Source: Lichenicola sp964247735 (GTDB taxonomy: Bacteria > Pseudomonadota > Alphaproteobacteria > Acetobacterales > Acetobacteraceae). From it: a DNA stretch of 64,000 nucleotides. Of this stretch, positions 35,263-43,976 are shown in pieces. Each line of letters begins with the position of its first letter. The stretch's first letter is position 1. The stretch spans positions 28,437 through 92,436 of the forward strand of contig CAXTVS010000008.1 of NCBI GenBank assembly GCA_964247735.1, read 5' to 3'. The translations under genes were made by a program, and so were the position numbers. The notes under the pieces are model-generated. The model was not told the origin of the DNA, ran no database searches, and saw only the letters and a program-made list of their open reading frames with translations.

Positions 35263-36804
35263 ATGTCGGAATCGCTCGAGCTCGAGCCCGGCACGCCACC
35301 GGACGACGACGACCGGCCGCTTGTTGCGCCACGCCGCAGTCCGCCCTGCACGCTGGTGATCTTCGGCGGCGGCGGCGACCTGACCAGGCGGCTGCTGGTG
35401 CCGGCGATCTACAACCTGGTCGGCGCCGGGCTGCTCGACGAGGCATTCTCGATCATCGCCGTTGACTGGTCGGACCTGGACAGCGAAGGGCTGCGCAGCC
35501 AGCTCGGCGACACCATGCGCCAGTTCGTGGCGCAGCGCCGTGCCAGCGCGTCCGAGCTGCACGAGGCGGACTGGGACTGGCTCTGCCAGCGCATCTCGTT
35601 CCTGCGCGGCAGCTTCGACGACGAGCAGACCTACCGCACGCTGGCCACGCGCTGCGGCGTCGGCAACTGCGTGTTCTATCTGGCGGTGGCAGCGCGGTTC
35701 TTCGCCACCATCGTCGGCCGCCTGGACGCGGCCGGGCTGACGGGGGAGACCGAGGGGCGCTACCGGCGCGTGGTGGTGGAGAAGCCGTTCGGTTTCGACC
35801 TGCCGTCCGCGCGCGCGCTGAACGCGCAGCTGCGCCAGGCCCTCGACGAGAGCCAGATCTACCGCATCGACCACTACCTGGGAAAGGAGACGGTGCAGAA
35901 CATCCTGGCGCTGCGCTTCTCCAACGGGTTCTTCGAGCCGCTGTGGAACCGGCAGAACATCGACCACGTGCAGATCACCGCAGCCGAAACGGTGGGCGTG
36001 GAGAAGCGCGGCGGCTTCTACGAGAACACCGGCGCGCTGCGCGACATGGTGCCGAACCACATCATGCAGCTGCTGGCGATGGTGGCGATGGAGGCGCCGA
36101 TCTCGTTCGAGGCCGACGCGGTGCGCGACGAGAAGTCCAAGGTGCTGGCAGCCGTGCACAAGCTCGCCCCCGACGACATCGTGCGCGGGCAGTACGCCGC
36201 CGGCAGCATCGCCGGCCGGGCGATGGCCGGCTACCGCGAGGAGCCGGACGTGTCGCCGGAGTCGGGCACCGAAACCTTCGTGGCGCTGAAGCTGTCGATC
36301 GACAACTGGCGCTGGTCCGGGGTGCCGTTCTACCTGCGTACCGGCAAGCGGCTGACCACGCGCAAGACCGAGATCGCGATCCACTTCAAGCAGGCGCCCT
36401 ACGCGCTGTTCCGCGAAACCCCCGTGGACAAGCTCACCCCGAACATCATGGTGCTGCAGATCCAGCCCAGCGAAGGGGTGACGATGCAGTTCTCGGCCAA
36501 GATGCCGGGTCCCACCGTCAAGCTCGGCGGCGTGCGGATGAAGTTCGACTACGCCGACTGGTTCCAGGAGGGACCGAGCACCGGCTACGAGACGCTGATC
36601 TATGACTGCCTGATCGGCGATGCGACGCTGTTCCAGCGCGCCGACAACATCGAGGCTGGGTGGAGCGTGGTGCAGCCGGCTCTCGATGCCTGGCGCGCCG
36701 GGAGCGGGGAGCTGCATCCTTACGCCGCCGGCAGGGCCGGACCGGACGCTGCGGACGCGCTGCTGGCGCGCGACGGACGGCACTGGCTGAGGCTGAACGG
36801 ATGA
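35263..36804 (+). CDS. zwf: Glucose-6-phosphate 1-dehydrogenase
   Basis: First enzyme of the oxidative pentose phosphate and Entner-Doudoroff routes, 513 residues. N-terminal about 28 residues are acidic/Pro-rich and not conserved. The dinucleotide motif is GGGGDLTRRLLVP (the usual form is GASGDLAKRK), then VVEKPFGFDLPSA, the active-site block RIDHYLGKE at about 201-209, and FYLRTGKRL. Length fits. It starts 2 bases after gnd and its stop overlaps the ATG of the next gene, so coupling is likely. The relaxed Gly-rich loop may bear on NAD/NADP preference, which is only inference. Confidence 0.96.
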   Translation: MSESLELEPGTPPDDDDRPLVAPRRSPPCTLVIFGGGGDLTRRLLVPAIYNLVGAGLLDEAFSIIAVDWSDLDSEGLRSQLGDTMRQFVAQRRASASELHEADWDWLCQRISFLRGSFDDEQTYRTLATRCGVGNCVFYLAVAARFFATIVGRLDAAGLTGETEGRYRRVVVEKPFGFDLPSARALNAQLRQALDESQIYRIDHYLGKETVQNILALRFSNGFFEPLWNRQNIDHVQITAAETVGVEKRGGFYENTGALRDMVPNHIMQLLAMVAMEAPISFEADAVRDEKSKVLAAVHKLAPDDIVRGQYAAGSIAGRAMAGYREEPDVSPESGTETFVALKLSIDNWRWSGVPFYLRTGKRLTTRKTEIAIHFKQAPYALFRETPVDKLTPNIMVLQIQPSEGVTMQFSAKMPGPTVKLGGVRMKFDYADWFQEGPSTGYETLIYDCLIGDATLFQRADNIEAGWSVVQPALDAWRAGSGELHPYAAGRAGPDAADALLARDGRHWLRLNG

Positions 36805-37643
36805 TGACCCCCCCGCGCGCGCCGCCGTCGTCGCGCATCAGGCTGCTGGTGTCGGACATCGACGGCACCATCATCGGCCCGGACAAGCAGCTCGCCCCGT
36901 CCACCCTGTCGGCGGCAGAGAAGCTGCGTGCGGCCGGGATCATGCTGTGCCTGGCCAGCAGCCGGTCGGTGCGCGGGATGCGGATGTATCTCGGGCAGCT
37001 CGGGATCGATACCCCCGCCGCCGGCCTGAACGGCGGCGAGATCATCGCGGCCGATGGCACCGTGCTGGAGCTGCAGTCGCTCGCTCCCGAGGCGGCGCGG
37101 CTCGCGGTCGAGACGCTGACCACCAACCGCATCGAGTGCTGGCTGTTCACCGGGCACCAGTGGGTGATCCGCGACGTCGCCGGCGCCTTCGTGCCGCGCG
37201 AGCAGAAGGCTGTGCAGTTCGAGCCTACGGTGGTGGACTCGTTCGAGCCGTTCTACGACCGGATCGGCAAGATCATGGGCGCCAGCACGGATTATCCGCT
37301 GCTGGAGCGGATCGAGATCGAGCTGCAGGCGATGCTGCAGGGCGAGGTCAGCGCGCATCGCTCCTCGCCCTGGTACCTCGACATCACCCACCCCGAGGCC
37401 AACAAGGGACGGGCCGCGCTGCGCCTGGCCGGGATCCTGGGCGTCGATCGTTCGGAGCTCGCCTGCATCGGCGACATGGACAACGACATCTCCATGCTGC
37501 AGGCCGCCGGGCTCGGCGTGGCGATGGGCAACGCCCCGCCGCAGGTGGCGGAGGCGGCGCATTTCGTGACGTCGACGAACGCGCAGGACGGCTGGGCGCA
37601 GGCGGTCGAGGAGCTGATCCTGCCGCGCGCGCCGACAGCCTAG
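36801..37643 (+). CDS. Cof-type HAD-IIB phosphatase, copy 1
   Basis: Cytoplasmic HAD phosphatase of 280 residues. Motif I is LLVSDIDGTIIGPD (residues 15-28), motif II is the CLASSRSVRGM serine, and motif IV is CIGDMDNDISMLQAAG. A Cof-type cap domain lies between them (INGGE-type loop LNGGEIIAADG). These enzymes remove phosphate from sugar phosphates or cofactors, and the place in the operon suggests a sugar phosphate. The ATG at 36801 (or the next codon, 36804) overlaps the zwf stop. It resembles the following gene. Confidence 0.9.
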   Translation: MMTPPRAPPSSRIRLLVSDIDGTIIGPDKQLAPSTLSAAEKLRAAGIMLCLASSRSVRGMRMYLGQLGIDTPAAGLNGGEIIAADGTVLELQSLAPEAARLAVETLTTNRIECWLFTGHQWVIRDVAGAFVPREQKAVQFEPTVVDSFEPFYDRIGKIMGASTDYPLLERIEIELQAMLQGEVSAHRSSPWYLDITHPEANKGRAALRLAGILGVDRSELACIGDMDNDISMLQAAGLGVAMGNAPPQVAEAAHFVTSTNAQDGWAQAVEELILPRAPTA

Positions 37644-37657
37644 GGAAGGGGAAGGCA

Positions 37658-38476
37658 ATGGCCGAACCGATGAAGATCAGCCTGGTGCTGGCCGACGTGG
37701 ATGGTACCCTTGTGACGAAGGAGAAGATCCTTACCGAGCGCGCGATCCGCGCGGTGCGCGCCCTGCGCGAGCGTGGCATCCGCTTCGCCGTCACCAGCGG
37801 TCGGCCGCCCAAGGGGATGGGCATGCTGATCGAGCCGCTCGGCATCAGCGAGCCGATCGCCGGCTTCAACGGCGGGCTGTTCGTGCATCCGGACCTGTCG
37901 ATCATCGAGGCGAAGACGCTGCCGCGCGACGCGGCCGACAAGACGGTGCAGGTGCTGCGCGACCACAAGGTCGACGTCTGGGTGTACAGCGGCGAGGACT
38001 GGCTGGTTCCCGACGCCAAGGGGCCGCATGTCGATCGTGAGCAGTGGACGGTGAAGTTCGCGCCCAGGGTGGTCAGCGACTTCGGCGCGGCGCTGGACTC
38101 CGCGGTCAAGATCGTCGGCGTCAGCGACGACCTGGAGCTGATGAAGAAGGTGGAGAAGGATGCGCAGGAGGCGCTCGGCGACAGCGCCTCGGCGGCACGC
38201 TCGCAGCCGTACTACCTCGACGTGACGCACCCGCAGGCGAACAAGGGCGGCGTCGTCGCCAGCCTGGAGCGCATGCTCGGCGTCAAGGCGTCGGAGATCG
38301 CCACCCTGGGCGACCAGCCCAACGACGTGCTGATGTTCAGGAAGAGTGGCCTGTCGATCGCGATGGGACAGTCGAATGACGAGGTGAAGCAGGCCGCCAC
38401 CCATGTCAGCGACTCCTCCGAGGAGGAGGGTTTTGCCAAGGCGATCGAGCGCTACGTGCTGGGAGAAGGCGCATGA
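37658..38476 (+). CDS. Cof-type HAD-IIB phosphatase, copy 2
   Basis: A 272-residue HAD phosphatase. VLADVDGTLVTKEK near the N-terminus (nucleophile and acid Asp), VTSGRPPKGMG (motif II), NGGLFVHPD in the cap, the conserved VTHPQANKGG and TLGDQPNDVLMF (motif IV). It is related to the previous gene, with the same motif order and about the same length, but it is clearly diverged. It begins 15 bases after copy 1 with AAGGGGAAGG as the ribosome site. The stop overlaps the pgl ATG (ATGA), tying it to the pathway. Confidence 0.92.
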   Translation: MAEPMKISLVLADVDGTLVTKEKILTERAIRAVRALRERGIRFAVTSGRPPKGMGMLIEPLGISEPIAGFNGGLFVHPDLSIIEAKTLPRDAADKTVQVLRDHKVDVWVYSGEDWLVPDAKGPHVDREQWTVKFAPRVVSDFGAALDSAVKIVGVSDDLELMKKVEKDAQEALGDSASAARSQPYYLDVTHPQANKGGVVASLERMLGVKASEIATLGDQPNDVLMFRKSGLSIAMGQSNDEVKQAATHVSDSSEEEGFAKAIERYVLGEGA

Positions 38477-39216
38477 GCAGCGATGCCACCACCGGCCGGG
38501 TCGAGGTGCTGGACGACGCGGAGGCGGTCGCGCACTACGCCGCCGACTTCCTGACCGATAGGGCGTTGGCGGCCGAGGGCCCGTTCACCGTGGCGCTGTC
38601 CGGCGGCTCCACGCCGAAGCGCCTGTACGAGATCCTGGCCGGCGGCAGCTACGCCAAGCGGTTCCCGTGGGACCGGGTGCAGCTGTTCTTCGGCGACGAG
38701 CGCTTCGTGCCGCCGGCCGACGAGTCGAGCAACTACAAAATGGCCAACCTGGCGCTGCTGTCTCACGTGCCGGTGCCGCCGAACTCGGTGCACCGGATGC
38801 CGACCGACGGCGACCCGGCCGACGCGGCGCGTCGCTACGAGCGCGAGCTGCGGATGCAGTACGGCGCCGAGACGCTGCAACCGGACCGGCCGTTGTTCGA
38901 CGTGGTGCTGCTGGGGCTTGGCGAGAACGGGCACACCGCGTCGCTGTTCCCCGGCACCGACGCGCTCGCGGAACGCGAGGCCTGGGTCACGTCCTGCGTG
39001 CCGCACGATGCACCGCACACGCGCCTGACCCTGACCTATCCGGCGATCGCCAGCAGCCGCGCCGTGCTGTTCCTGGTGGCTGGGGAGGGCAAGGCCGGGG
39101 TGGTGGCCAAGGTGCGTGGCGGCGATGCCACGCTGCCGTCGACGCACGTCGCGACCGACGGCGAGCTGATCTGGGTGCTGGACCGGGCGGCCGCCGGATC
39201 CGCCTCCCATGGATGA
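38473..39216 (+). CDS. pgl: 6-phosphogluconolactonase
   Basis: Hydrolyses 6-phosphoglucono-1,5-lactone to 6-phosphogluconate, 247 residues of the NagB/RpiA-like fold. Motifs: VALSGGSTPKRLYEIL, VQLFFGDERFVPP, and LLGLGENGHTASLFPGT, all conserved in PGL. The ATG at 38473 overlaps the HAD stop, and the gene overlaps rpiA by 8 bases. With zwf and gnd it completes the oxidative branch. Confidence 0.95.
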   Translation: MSSDATTGRVEVLDDAEAVAHYAADFLTDRALAAEGPFTVALSGGSTPKRLYEILAGGSYAKRFPWDRVQLFFGDERFVPPADESSNYKMANLALLSHVPVPPNSVHRMPTDGDPADAARRYERELRMQYGAETLQPDRPLFDVVLLGLGENGHTASLFPGTDALAEREAWVTSCVPHDAPHTRLTLTYPAIASSRAVLFLVAGEGKAGVVAKVRGGDATLPSTHVATDGELIWVLDRAAAGSASHG

Positions 39217-39901
39217 CCCGGCACAGGCGCTGAAACGGCAGGTCGGCGCCGAGGCGGCCCGGCTGGTCGAGGACGGCATGGTGGTCGGCCTCGGCACCGG
39301 CTCCACCGCCACCTGCGTGATCGACAGCCTGGGCGAGCGGGTGAAGCAGGGCCTGCGCTTCGTCGGCATCCCAACCTCGGAGCGAAGTGCTGCGCAGGCA
39401 CGCGGGCTCGGCATCGAGATCGTGGGCTTCTCCAGCCACGCCGAGATCGACCTCACCATCGACGGTGCCGACGAGATCGAGCGCGGCACGCTGAACCTGG
39501 TCAAGGGGCTGGGCGGCGCGCTGCTGCGCGAGAAGATCGTCGCGGCGGCGTCGAAGCGGATGGTGGTGGTGGCGGACGACAGCAAGCTGGTGGACCGGCT
39601 GGGAACGCACGCCCCGATCCCGGTCGAGGTGTCGTCGTTCGGCTGGGAGTCGGCGGCGCGACAGCTCGGCCTGCTGGGCCTGACGCCGACGCCGCGACGG
39701 GATCGGAACGGCACGCTGTTCGTCACCGACGGCGGCAACATGATCCTCGACTGCGCCACGGCTCCTCTCGCCAGCCCGGCGGAGGCGGAGGCCAGGATCC
39801 GCGCGATCGTCGGCGTGTTCGAGTGCGGGCTGTTCGTCGGCCGCGCCTCGCTCGCCCTGGTGGCCGGTGCGGACGGCGTGCAACGCTTAGAACGGGAATG
39901 A
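39209..39901 (+). CDS. rpiA: Ribose-5-phosphate isomerase A
   Basis: Interconverts ribose-5-phosphate and ribulose-5-phosphate, 230 residues. GLGTGSTA (phosphate loop near residue 30), TIDGADEIER with the catalytic Asp, VKGLGGALLREKIVA with the active Lys, and VTDGGNMILDC. It overlaps pgl by 8 bases and its stop overlaps the gntK ATG (ATGA). Length is normal for the family. Confidence 0.95.
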   Translation: MDDPAQALKRQVGAEAARLVEDGMVVGLGTGSTATCVIDSLGERVKQGLRFVGIPTSERSAAQARGLGIEIVGFSSHAEIDLTIDGADEIERGTLNLVKGLGGALLREKIVAAASKRMVVVADDSKLVDRLGTHAPIPVEVSSFGWESAARQLGLLGLTPTPRRDRNGTLFVTDGGNMILDCATAPLASPAEAEARIRAIVGVFECGLFVGRASLALVAGADGVQRLERE

Positions 39902-40416
39902 CCGGCTCCATGGTGCAACCGAAGATCCTGGTGGTGATGGGGGTGTCCGGCTCGGGCAAGTCCAGCGTGGCATCGGGCCTGCACGACACGCTCGGCTGGA
40001 AGTTCCAGGAGGGCGACGAGCTGCACCCGCCGGCCAACGTGGAGAAGATGCGCAGCGGCATCCCGCTAGACGACACCGACCGGGCACCCTGGCTGGCGGT
40101 CTGTGCCGGCTGGATCCGCGCCCGGCACGACGCGCACGAGCCGGGCATCCTGACCTGTTCGGCGCTGAAGCGCTCCTACCGCGAGATCCTGTCGCAGGGC
40201 CTGGACGACGTGTGGTTCGTCTACCTCAAGGTGCCGGAAGCGGTGCTCCAGGAGCGTCTCGACCGCCGCACCCACCACTACATGCCGAAAAGCCTCCTCC
40301 CCACCCAGCTCCGCACGCTGGAGGAGCCGGGTGGCAGCGAACAGGTGATCGAGGTAGCGGCCCACGATACGGTCGCCGGCACCCTGAAGGACGTGCTCGC
40401 CGCCCTGGAGGAGTAG
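39898..40416 (+). CDS. gntK: Gluconokinase
   Basis: Phosphorylates gluconate to 6-phosphogluconate, 172 residues. Walker A GVSGSGKSSVASGL (about residue 15), FQEGDELHPPANVEKM, the acceptor region GIPLDDTDRAPWL and CSALKRSYREIL, then LIDRRTHHYMPKSLLPTQ-type helix (here ERLDRRTHHYMPKSLL). It matches the thermoresistant GntK family. In acetic acid bacteria glucose is oxidised to gluconate in the periplasm, so this enzyme feeds the oxidative branch. It is the last gene of the operon. Confidence 0.95.
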   Translation: MTGSMVQPKILVVMGVSGSGKSSVASGLHDTLGWKFQEGDELHPPANVEKMRSGIPLDDTDRAPWLAVCAGWIRARHDAHEPGILTCSALKRSYREILSQGLDDVWFVYLKVPEAVLQERLDRRTHHYMPKSLLPTQLRTLEEPGGSEQVIEVAAHDTVAGTLKDVLAALEE

Positions 40417-40434
40417 TCCGGCGAGCTGCCGGAC
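40416..40434. terminator. Terminator hairpin at the end of the pentose phosphate operon
   Basis: The arms GTCCGGC (40416-40422) and GCCGGAC (40428-40434) pair perfectly with a 5-base loop. The hairpin begins on the last base of the gntK stop and lies 17 bases from the convergent SDR gene stop, so it may serve both directions. There is no T run. Confidence 0.6.
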
Positions 40435-40451
40435 CACAGGGGGGGACCTGG

Positions 40452-41204
40452 TCAGGCCGGATTCATGGCCGCGAACATGGCGTCGTAGTGACCGTCGCGC
40501 TCGGCCCAACGCCCCTCGCGGGCACGCTCGACCAGGATCTCGCCGGCAGGATGGTTTCCGGCCTCCAGCAGGCTCATCACCTCCGCAACGTAGGCATCGA
40601 CCGGCATGCCACGCGGGTCGGAGGCTTGTTGCCCTCCGGTCAGTTGCGTCCGCACGTAGGGGGGCACCAGCTCCAGCACCTCGACCGGACCATGGCGAAG
40701 CTGATAGCGCAGGGACTGCAGCCAGCAGTGCAGGAACGCCTTGGTGGCGCAGTAGGTTGGAAAGCAGGCGCGCGGCACGAAGGCGAGGTTCGAGGTCGTG
40801 ACCATGACGGCCGGTCCCGGCTGCCGCTTGAGCTCCGGCAGGAATGCCGCCACCACGCGCAGGGTGCCGAGAATGTTGGTCTCGACCATCGACTGCATCG
40901 CGGCGAGGTCCAGGTCCTCCGCCAGGTCCTCCTGGCCGGCGATGCCGGCGTTCGCCACCAGCACGTTCAGCCCTGGATGGCGCGAGCGCATCTCGCCTAC
41001 GACGTGTTGCAGCGAGGCCGGATCGTCGAGGTCGAGCGCGATCCCGGCCACGTGGTCGCGGCCCGACGTGACCTCGTCGAGCAGCGCCCGCCGGCGCCCG
41101 GCGACGATGACGTGGTTGCCGCGGTCGTGCAGCGCCTCGGCTAGCGTGCGGCCGATGCCGCTGGTACCGCCGGTGACGAGGATCGTGTTGCCGGTCATCT
41201 TCAT
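40452..41204 (-). CDS. Short-chain dehydrogenase/reductase (DltE-like)
   Basis: NAD(P)-dependent SDR of 250 residues. Rossmann motif TILVTGGTSGIGRTLAEAL, NVLVANAGIAG, the serine in VMVTTSNLAFVPRACFP, and the YCATKAFLHCWL tetrad (Tyr and Lys). The PPYVRTQL after the active site is common in classical SDRs. The substrate is unknown. The start is ATG 41204 (or 41198, MTGNT). It is divergent from an AraC-type regulator across about 64 bases, so that regulator probably controls it. Confidence 0.88.
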   Translation of the reverse strand: MKMTGNTILVTGGTSGIGRTLAEALHDRGNHVIVAGRRRALLDEVTSGRDHVAGIALDLDDPASLQHVVGEMRSRHPGLNVLVANAGIAGQEDLAEDLDLAAMQSMVETNILGTLRVVAAFLPELKRQPGPAVMVTTSNLAFVPRACFPTYCATKAFLHCWLQSLRYQLRHGPVEVLELVPPYVRTQLTGGQQASDPRGMPVDAYVAEVMSLLEAGNHPAGEILVERAREGRWAERDGHYDAMFAAMNPA

Positions 41205-41267
41205 GGAGGGTGTTCCGATCGCCGGGAAGGTGCTTGGGTCGACCCTGCCTAGCAAGGCTTGTCCGCG

Positions 41268-42119
41268 ATGTTACGCCAAATGATGTCGACGACACGCCAA
41301 GATGCGGCGCAGCCGCCGTTTCGGACCGTGCGGGGCACCAAGGCACGCGGGGAGGCGGTCACCCTGCACGACCACGACGAGGCACAGCTCATCTTCGCCG
41401 CCTCCGGCACGATGCAGATCTCCACGACGTCCGGTCGCTGGCTGGTGCCGCCGCAGCTCGCCGTGTGGGTGCCGGCCGGGATGCCGCATGCGGTCGACGT
41501 GCTGTCCGACGCCGAGCACTGGATGATCTACTGGCACGCCGCCGCGGCACGCGAATGGGCGCCGTCCGTCTCGCTCGACCGGGCGTTCGCCTTGCGGGTG
41601 ACGCCGCTGCTGCGGGAGCTGATCTTCGCCGCCTTCGCCGGCGAGGCGCCGCCCGGGCGCACCGGGCTCGTCCTCAGGCTGATCCTGCACGAGCTGACGG
41701 AGACGCCGGACGCGCCGACCTTCCTGCCGTTGCCGGGCAGCGCGATCGGAAGGTGGGTCGCCGAGCTGGCGCTGGCCGATCCCGGGTGCCGGCTCGATGT
41801 CGGCGACCTCGCCTCGCGCGCCGCCACCTCGGTCCGGACCATCAGCCGCCTGTTCCCGGCCGAGACGGGGCTGACCTTCAAGGCGTGGCGGCAGCGGGCA
41901 CGGATCGTTCCGGCGATCGATCGGCTCGCCGCGGGGGACACGATCTCGCAAGCGGCCGCCCATGCCGGGTTCGCCAGCGCGGCGGGCTTCTGCTTCGCCT
42001 TCCGGCAGGTCACCAGCGTGACTCCCGCCGCCTTCTCGATGACCCGGCGCGCCGGCCGGGACGGGCTCGATGCCGTCGCCGCGCATCCCGTCAGGCAGGG
42101 CGCGGGCCGAACAGGATGA
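41268..42119 (+). CDS. AraC-family transcriptional regulator (NimR-like)
   Basis: A 283-residue regulator: N-terminal cupin-like effector domain (AVTLHDHDEAQLIFAASG, VPPQLAVWVPAGMPHAV) and a C-terminal pair of helix-turn-helix motifs (DVGDLASRAATSVRTISRLF, then ISQAAAHAGFASAAGFCFAF). It belongs with the NimR/YdeO-type group by the HDHDE/WVPAGMPH motifs. The start is uncertain: TTG 41259, ATG 41268 or ATG 41280. It is divergent from the SDR gene, the likely target. The 3' end overlaps the converging ynfA-type gene by about 29 bases. Confidence 0.85.
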   Translation: MLRQMMSTTRQDAAQPPFRTVRGTKARGEAVTLHDHDEAQLIFAASGTMQISTTSGRWLVPPQLAVWVPAGMPHAVDVLSDAEHWMIYWHAAAAREWAPSVSLDRAFALRVTPLLRELIFAAFAGEAPPGRTGLVLRLILHELTETPDAPTFLPLPGSAIGRWVAELALADPGCRLDVGDLASRAATSVRTISRLFPAETGLTFKAWRQRARIVPAIDRLAAGDTISQAAAHAGFASAAGFCFAFRQVTSVTPAAFSMTRRAGRDGLDAVAAHPVRQGAGRTG

Positions 42120-42417
42120 TGCCCGCACCGAGCAGGCAGGCGGCCGCGCCGATGAGGTCCCAGCGGTCGGGACGGGTGCCCTCCACCGTCCACAGCCAGG
42201 CGAGCGAGGCGCAGACATAGACGCCGCCATAGCTCGCATAGGCGCGTCCGGCCTGGGTGGTGCCCACCCGCGCGAGCAGGAACGCGAACAGCGCCAGCGC
42301 GGCGAGGCCCGGCAGCAGCCACCAGGCGGAGCGGTGCAGGCGCAGCACCGCCCAGAACGAGAAGCACCCGGCGATCTCGGCCAGGGCGGCGGCGGCGAAC
42401 ACGAGCAGGGCGATCAC
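42091..42417 (-). CDS. YnfA family (UPF0060) small membrane protein
   Basis: A 108-residue protein with four membrane helices (LLVFAAAALAEIAGCFSFWA, LPGLAALALFAFLLARVG, GGVYVCASLAWLWTV, GAAACLLGAGIILFG). The AEIAGCF and ASYGGVYVCASLAWLW motifs are characteristic of UPF0060, a group related to small multidrug-resistance proteins. Starts at GTG 42417. Its 3' end overlaps the AraC gene convergently. Function in transport is a family inference. Confidence 0.9.
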   Translation of the reverse strand: MIALLVFAAAALAEIAGCFSFWAVLRLHRSAWWLLPGLAALALFAFLLARVGTTQAGRAYASYGGVYVCASLAWLWTVEGTRPDRWDLIGAAACLLGAGIILFGPRPA

Positions 42418-42482
42418 GCGGGCGGGTTCCGATCCGGGCGGAGGCGGTTCCCAACCCTGCGCCGGTGCGATAGCCAGCGTCC

Positions 42483-42965
42483 ATGACCGAGCCGCCCCGC
42501 CCGATCCGGATCCTCGTCGACGCCGATGCCTGCCCGGTGAAGGCGGAGATCTACCGCGTCGCCGAGCGCTACAGGCTCCCGGTGTTCGTGGTGTCGAACA
42601 GCCTGATCGCGATCCCCCGTTCCGCCCTGGTCGAGCGGGTGGTGGTGGAGGCGGGCCCGGACGTGGCGGACCGCTGGATCGCCGAGCGCGCGGTGCGCGG
42701 CGACGTCGTGGTCACCGCCGACGTGCCGCTGGCAGCGAGCTGCGTGAAGGCCGGGGCAGAGGTGCTGGGGCCGACCGGGCGCCGGTTCGACGGAGACTCG
42801 ATTGGCATGACCCTGGCCACGCGCAACCTGATGGAGGACCTGCGCGCGGTGGGCCAGGTCACCGGCGGCCCGAGACCGTTCGGGCCGAAGGATCGCTCGG
42901 CCTTTCTGGGTGCGCTCGACGCCGCGGTGGCCCGCCTGCGCAAGGCGGGTTTCGTCGCCGGCTAG
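42483..42965 (+). CDS. YaiI/YqxD family protein (UPF0178, DUF188)
   Basis: A 160-residue cytoplasmic protein that begins RILVDADACPVKAEIYRVA, the family signature, with VSNSLIAIPRS and the DIWVITADVPLA-type strand (here DVVVTADVPLAASCV), then GMTLATRNLMEDLR. DUF188 proteins resemble PIN-type nucleases in fold, but no activity is established. The ATG is at 42483. The last 4 bases overlap the converging epimerase gene. Confidence 0.9.
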   Translation: MTEPPRPIRILVDADACPVKAEIYRVAERYRLPVFVVSNSLIAIPRSALVERVVVEAGPDVADRWIAERAVRGDVVVTADVPLAASCVKAGAEVLGPTGRRFDGDSIGMTLATRNLMEDLRAVGQVTGGPRPFGPKDRSAFLGALDAAVARLRKAGFVAG

Positions 42966-43852
42966 GCTTCGAAGTAGATCGGCCGGTCGATGTCGGCGAT
43001 CAGGTCCGGTCCCGTCGGCTCCCAGCCGAGTCGCTCGCGTGTCGTCCGGCTCGAGACCCGGTTGTCGATCGCGGCGAAGCGCGCGAACCAGCCGAAATGC
43101 TCCGCCGCTTCCTCGGGCGTCCTGCTGACCACCGGCAGGCCCAGGCGGCGCCCGATCACGGCAGCGATCTCCCGGAACGGCACGCCCTGCTCCGCGACCG
43201 CATGGTAGCACGTCCCGGCCTCGCCCTGCTCCAGCACCAGCCGGTATGCCCGTGCCGCGTCGAGCCGGTGCACCGCCGGCCAACGGTTGGAGCCGTCGCC
43301 GATGAACGCCGACATCCCCTTCTGGCGCGCGAGGCCGATAAGCAGGGGGATGAAGCCGTGGTCGCCGTCGCCATGGACCGATGGTGGCAGGCGCACGATT
43401 GCGACGCGCGTGCCCCGCGACGCCGCTGCGAAGGCGGCCTGTTCGGACACCCTGGGCAGGCCGGGGTCGGACGGCGCCTCGGTGTCCTCGGTCGCGACCT
43501 GTCCCGGCGCCAGCAGCCCGGTGCCGGAAGTGACGATCAGCGGCCGATCCGAGCCGGCGAGCGTCGCGCCCAGGGTCTCGATCGCGCGCCGGTCGACCTC
43601 GCAGCTTTCCCGGAACTTCGAGAAGTCGTGGATGAAGCCGGCATGGATCACGCCGTCCGAGGCCTCCGCGCCGCTGCGCAGCACGTCGAGGTCTTCCAGA
43701 CCGCCCCGGTGGGCTTCGGCTCCCGCGGCGGCAAGGGCGCTGGCGGCCGCCTCCGAGCGGGCCAGCCCGACCACCTGATGCCCGGCGCCGACCAGCGCCT
43801 GCACCACCGCCGAGCCGACAAAGCCGGTCGCTCCGGTCACGAACACACGCAT
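42962..43852 (-). CDS. NAD-dependent epimerase/dehydratase family (extended SDR)
   Basis: A 296-residue extended SDR. VFVTGATGFVGSAVVQAL at the N-terminus is the Gly-rich loop, then the substrate-side HAGFIHDFSKF and LIVTSGTGLLAPG. The usual YxxxK is not obvious (the region reads PRVSEQAAFAAASRG), so catalysis may be altered or the role may be binding. Later come AVHRLDAARAYRLVLEQ and FREIAAVIGRRLGLP, typical of this subfamily. The ATG is at 43852. It is divergent from an AraC-type gene that is its likely regulator. Confidence 0.85.
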   Translation of the reverse strand: MRVFVTGATGFVGSAVVQALVGAGHQVVGLARSEAAASALAAAGAEAHRGGLEDLDVLRSGAEASDGVIHAGFIHDFSKFRESCEVDRRAIETLGATLAGSDRPLIVTSGTGLLAPGQVATEDTEAPSDPGLPRVSEQAAFAAASRGTRVAIVRLPPSVHGDGDHGFIPLLIGLARQKGMSAFIGDGSNRWPAVHRLDAARAYRLVLEQGEAGTCYHAVAEQGVPFREIAAVIGRRLGLPVVSRTPEEAAEHFGWFARFAAIDNRVSSRTTRERLGWEPTGPDLIADIDRPIYFEA

Positions 43853-43976
43853 GAACTGTTCTTCCCTGTCTGGATGTCGGGCCGGATCGCCGGCCCAGGC
43901 GGACGATAATCCTGTGGTAGGGACGGTCCATGCTGTAGGGTCCGGTTCATCTTCGCCATCGTCCGGAATGCACTCC

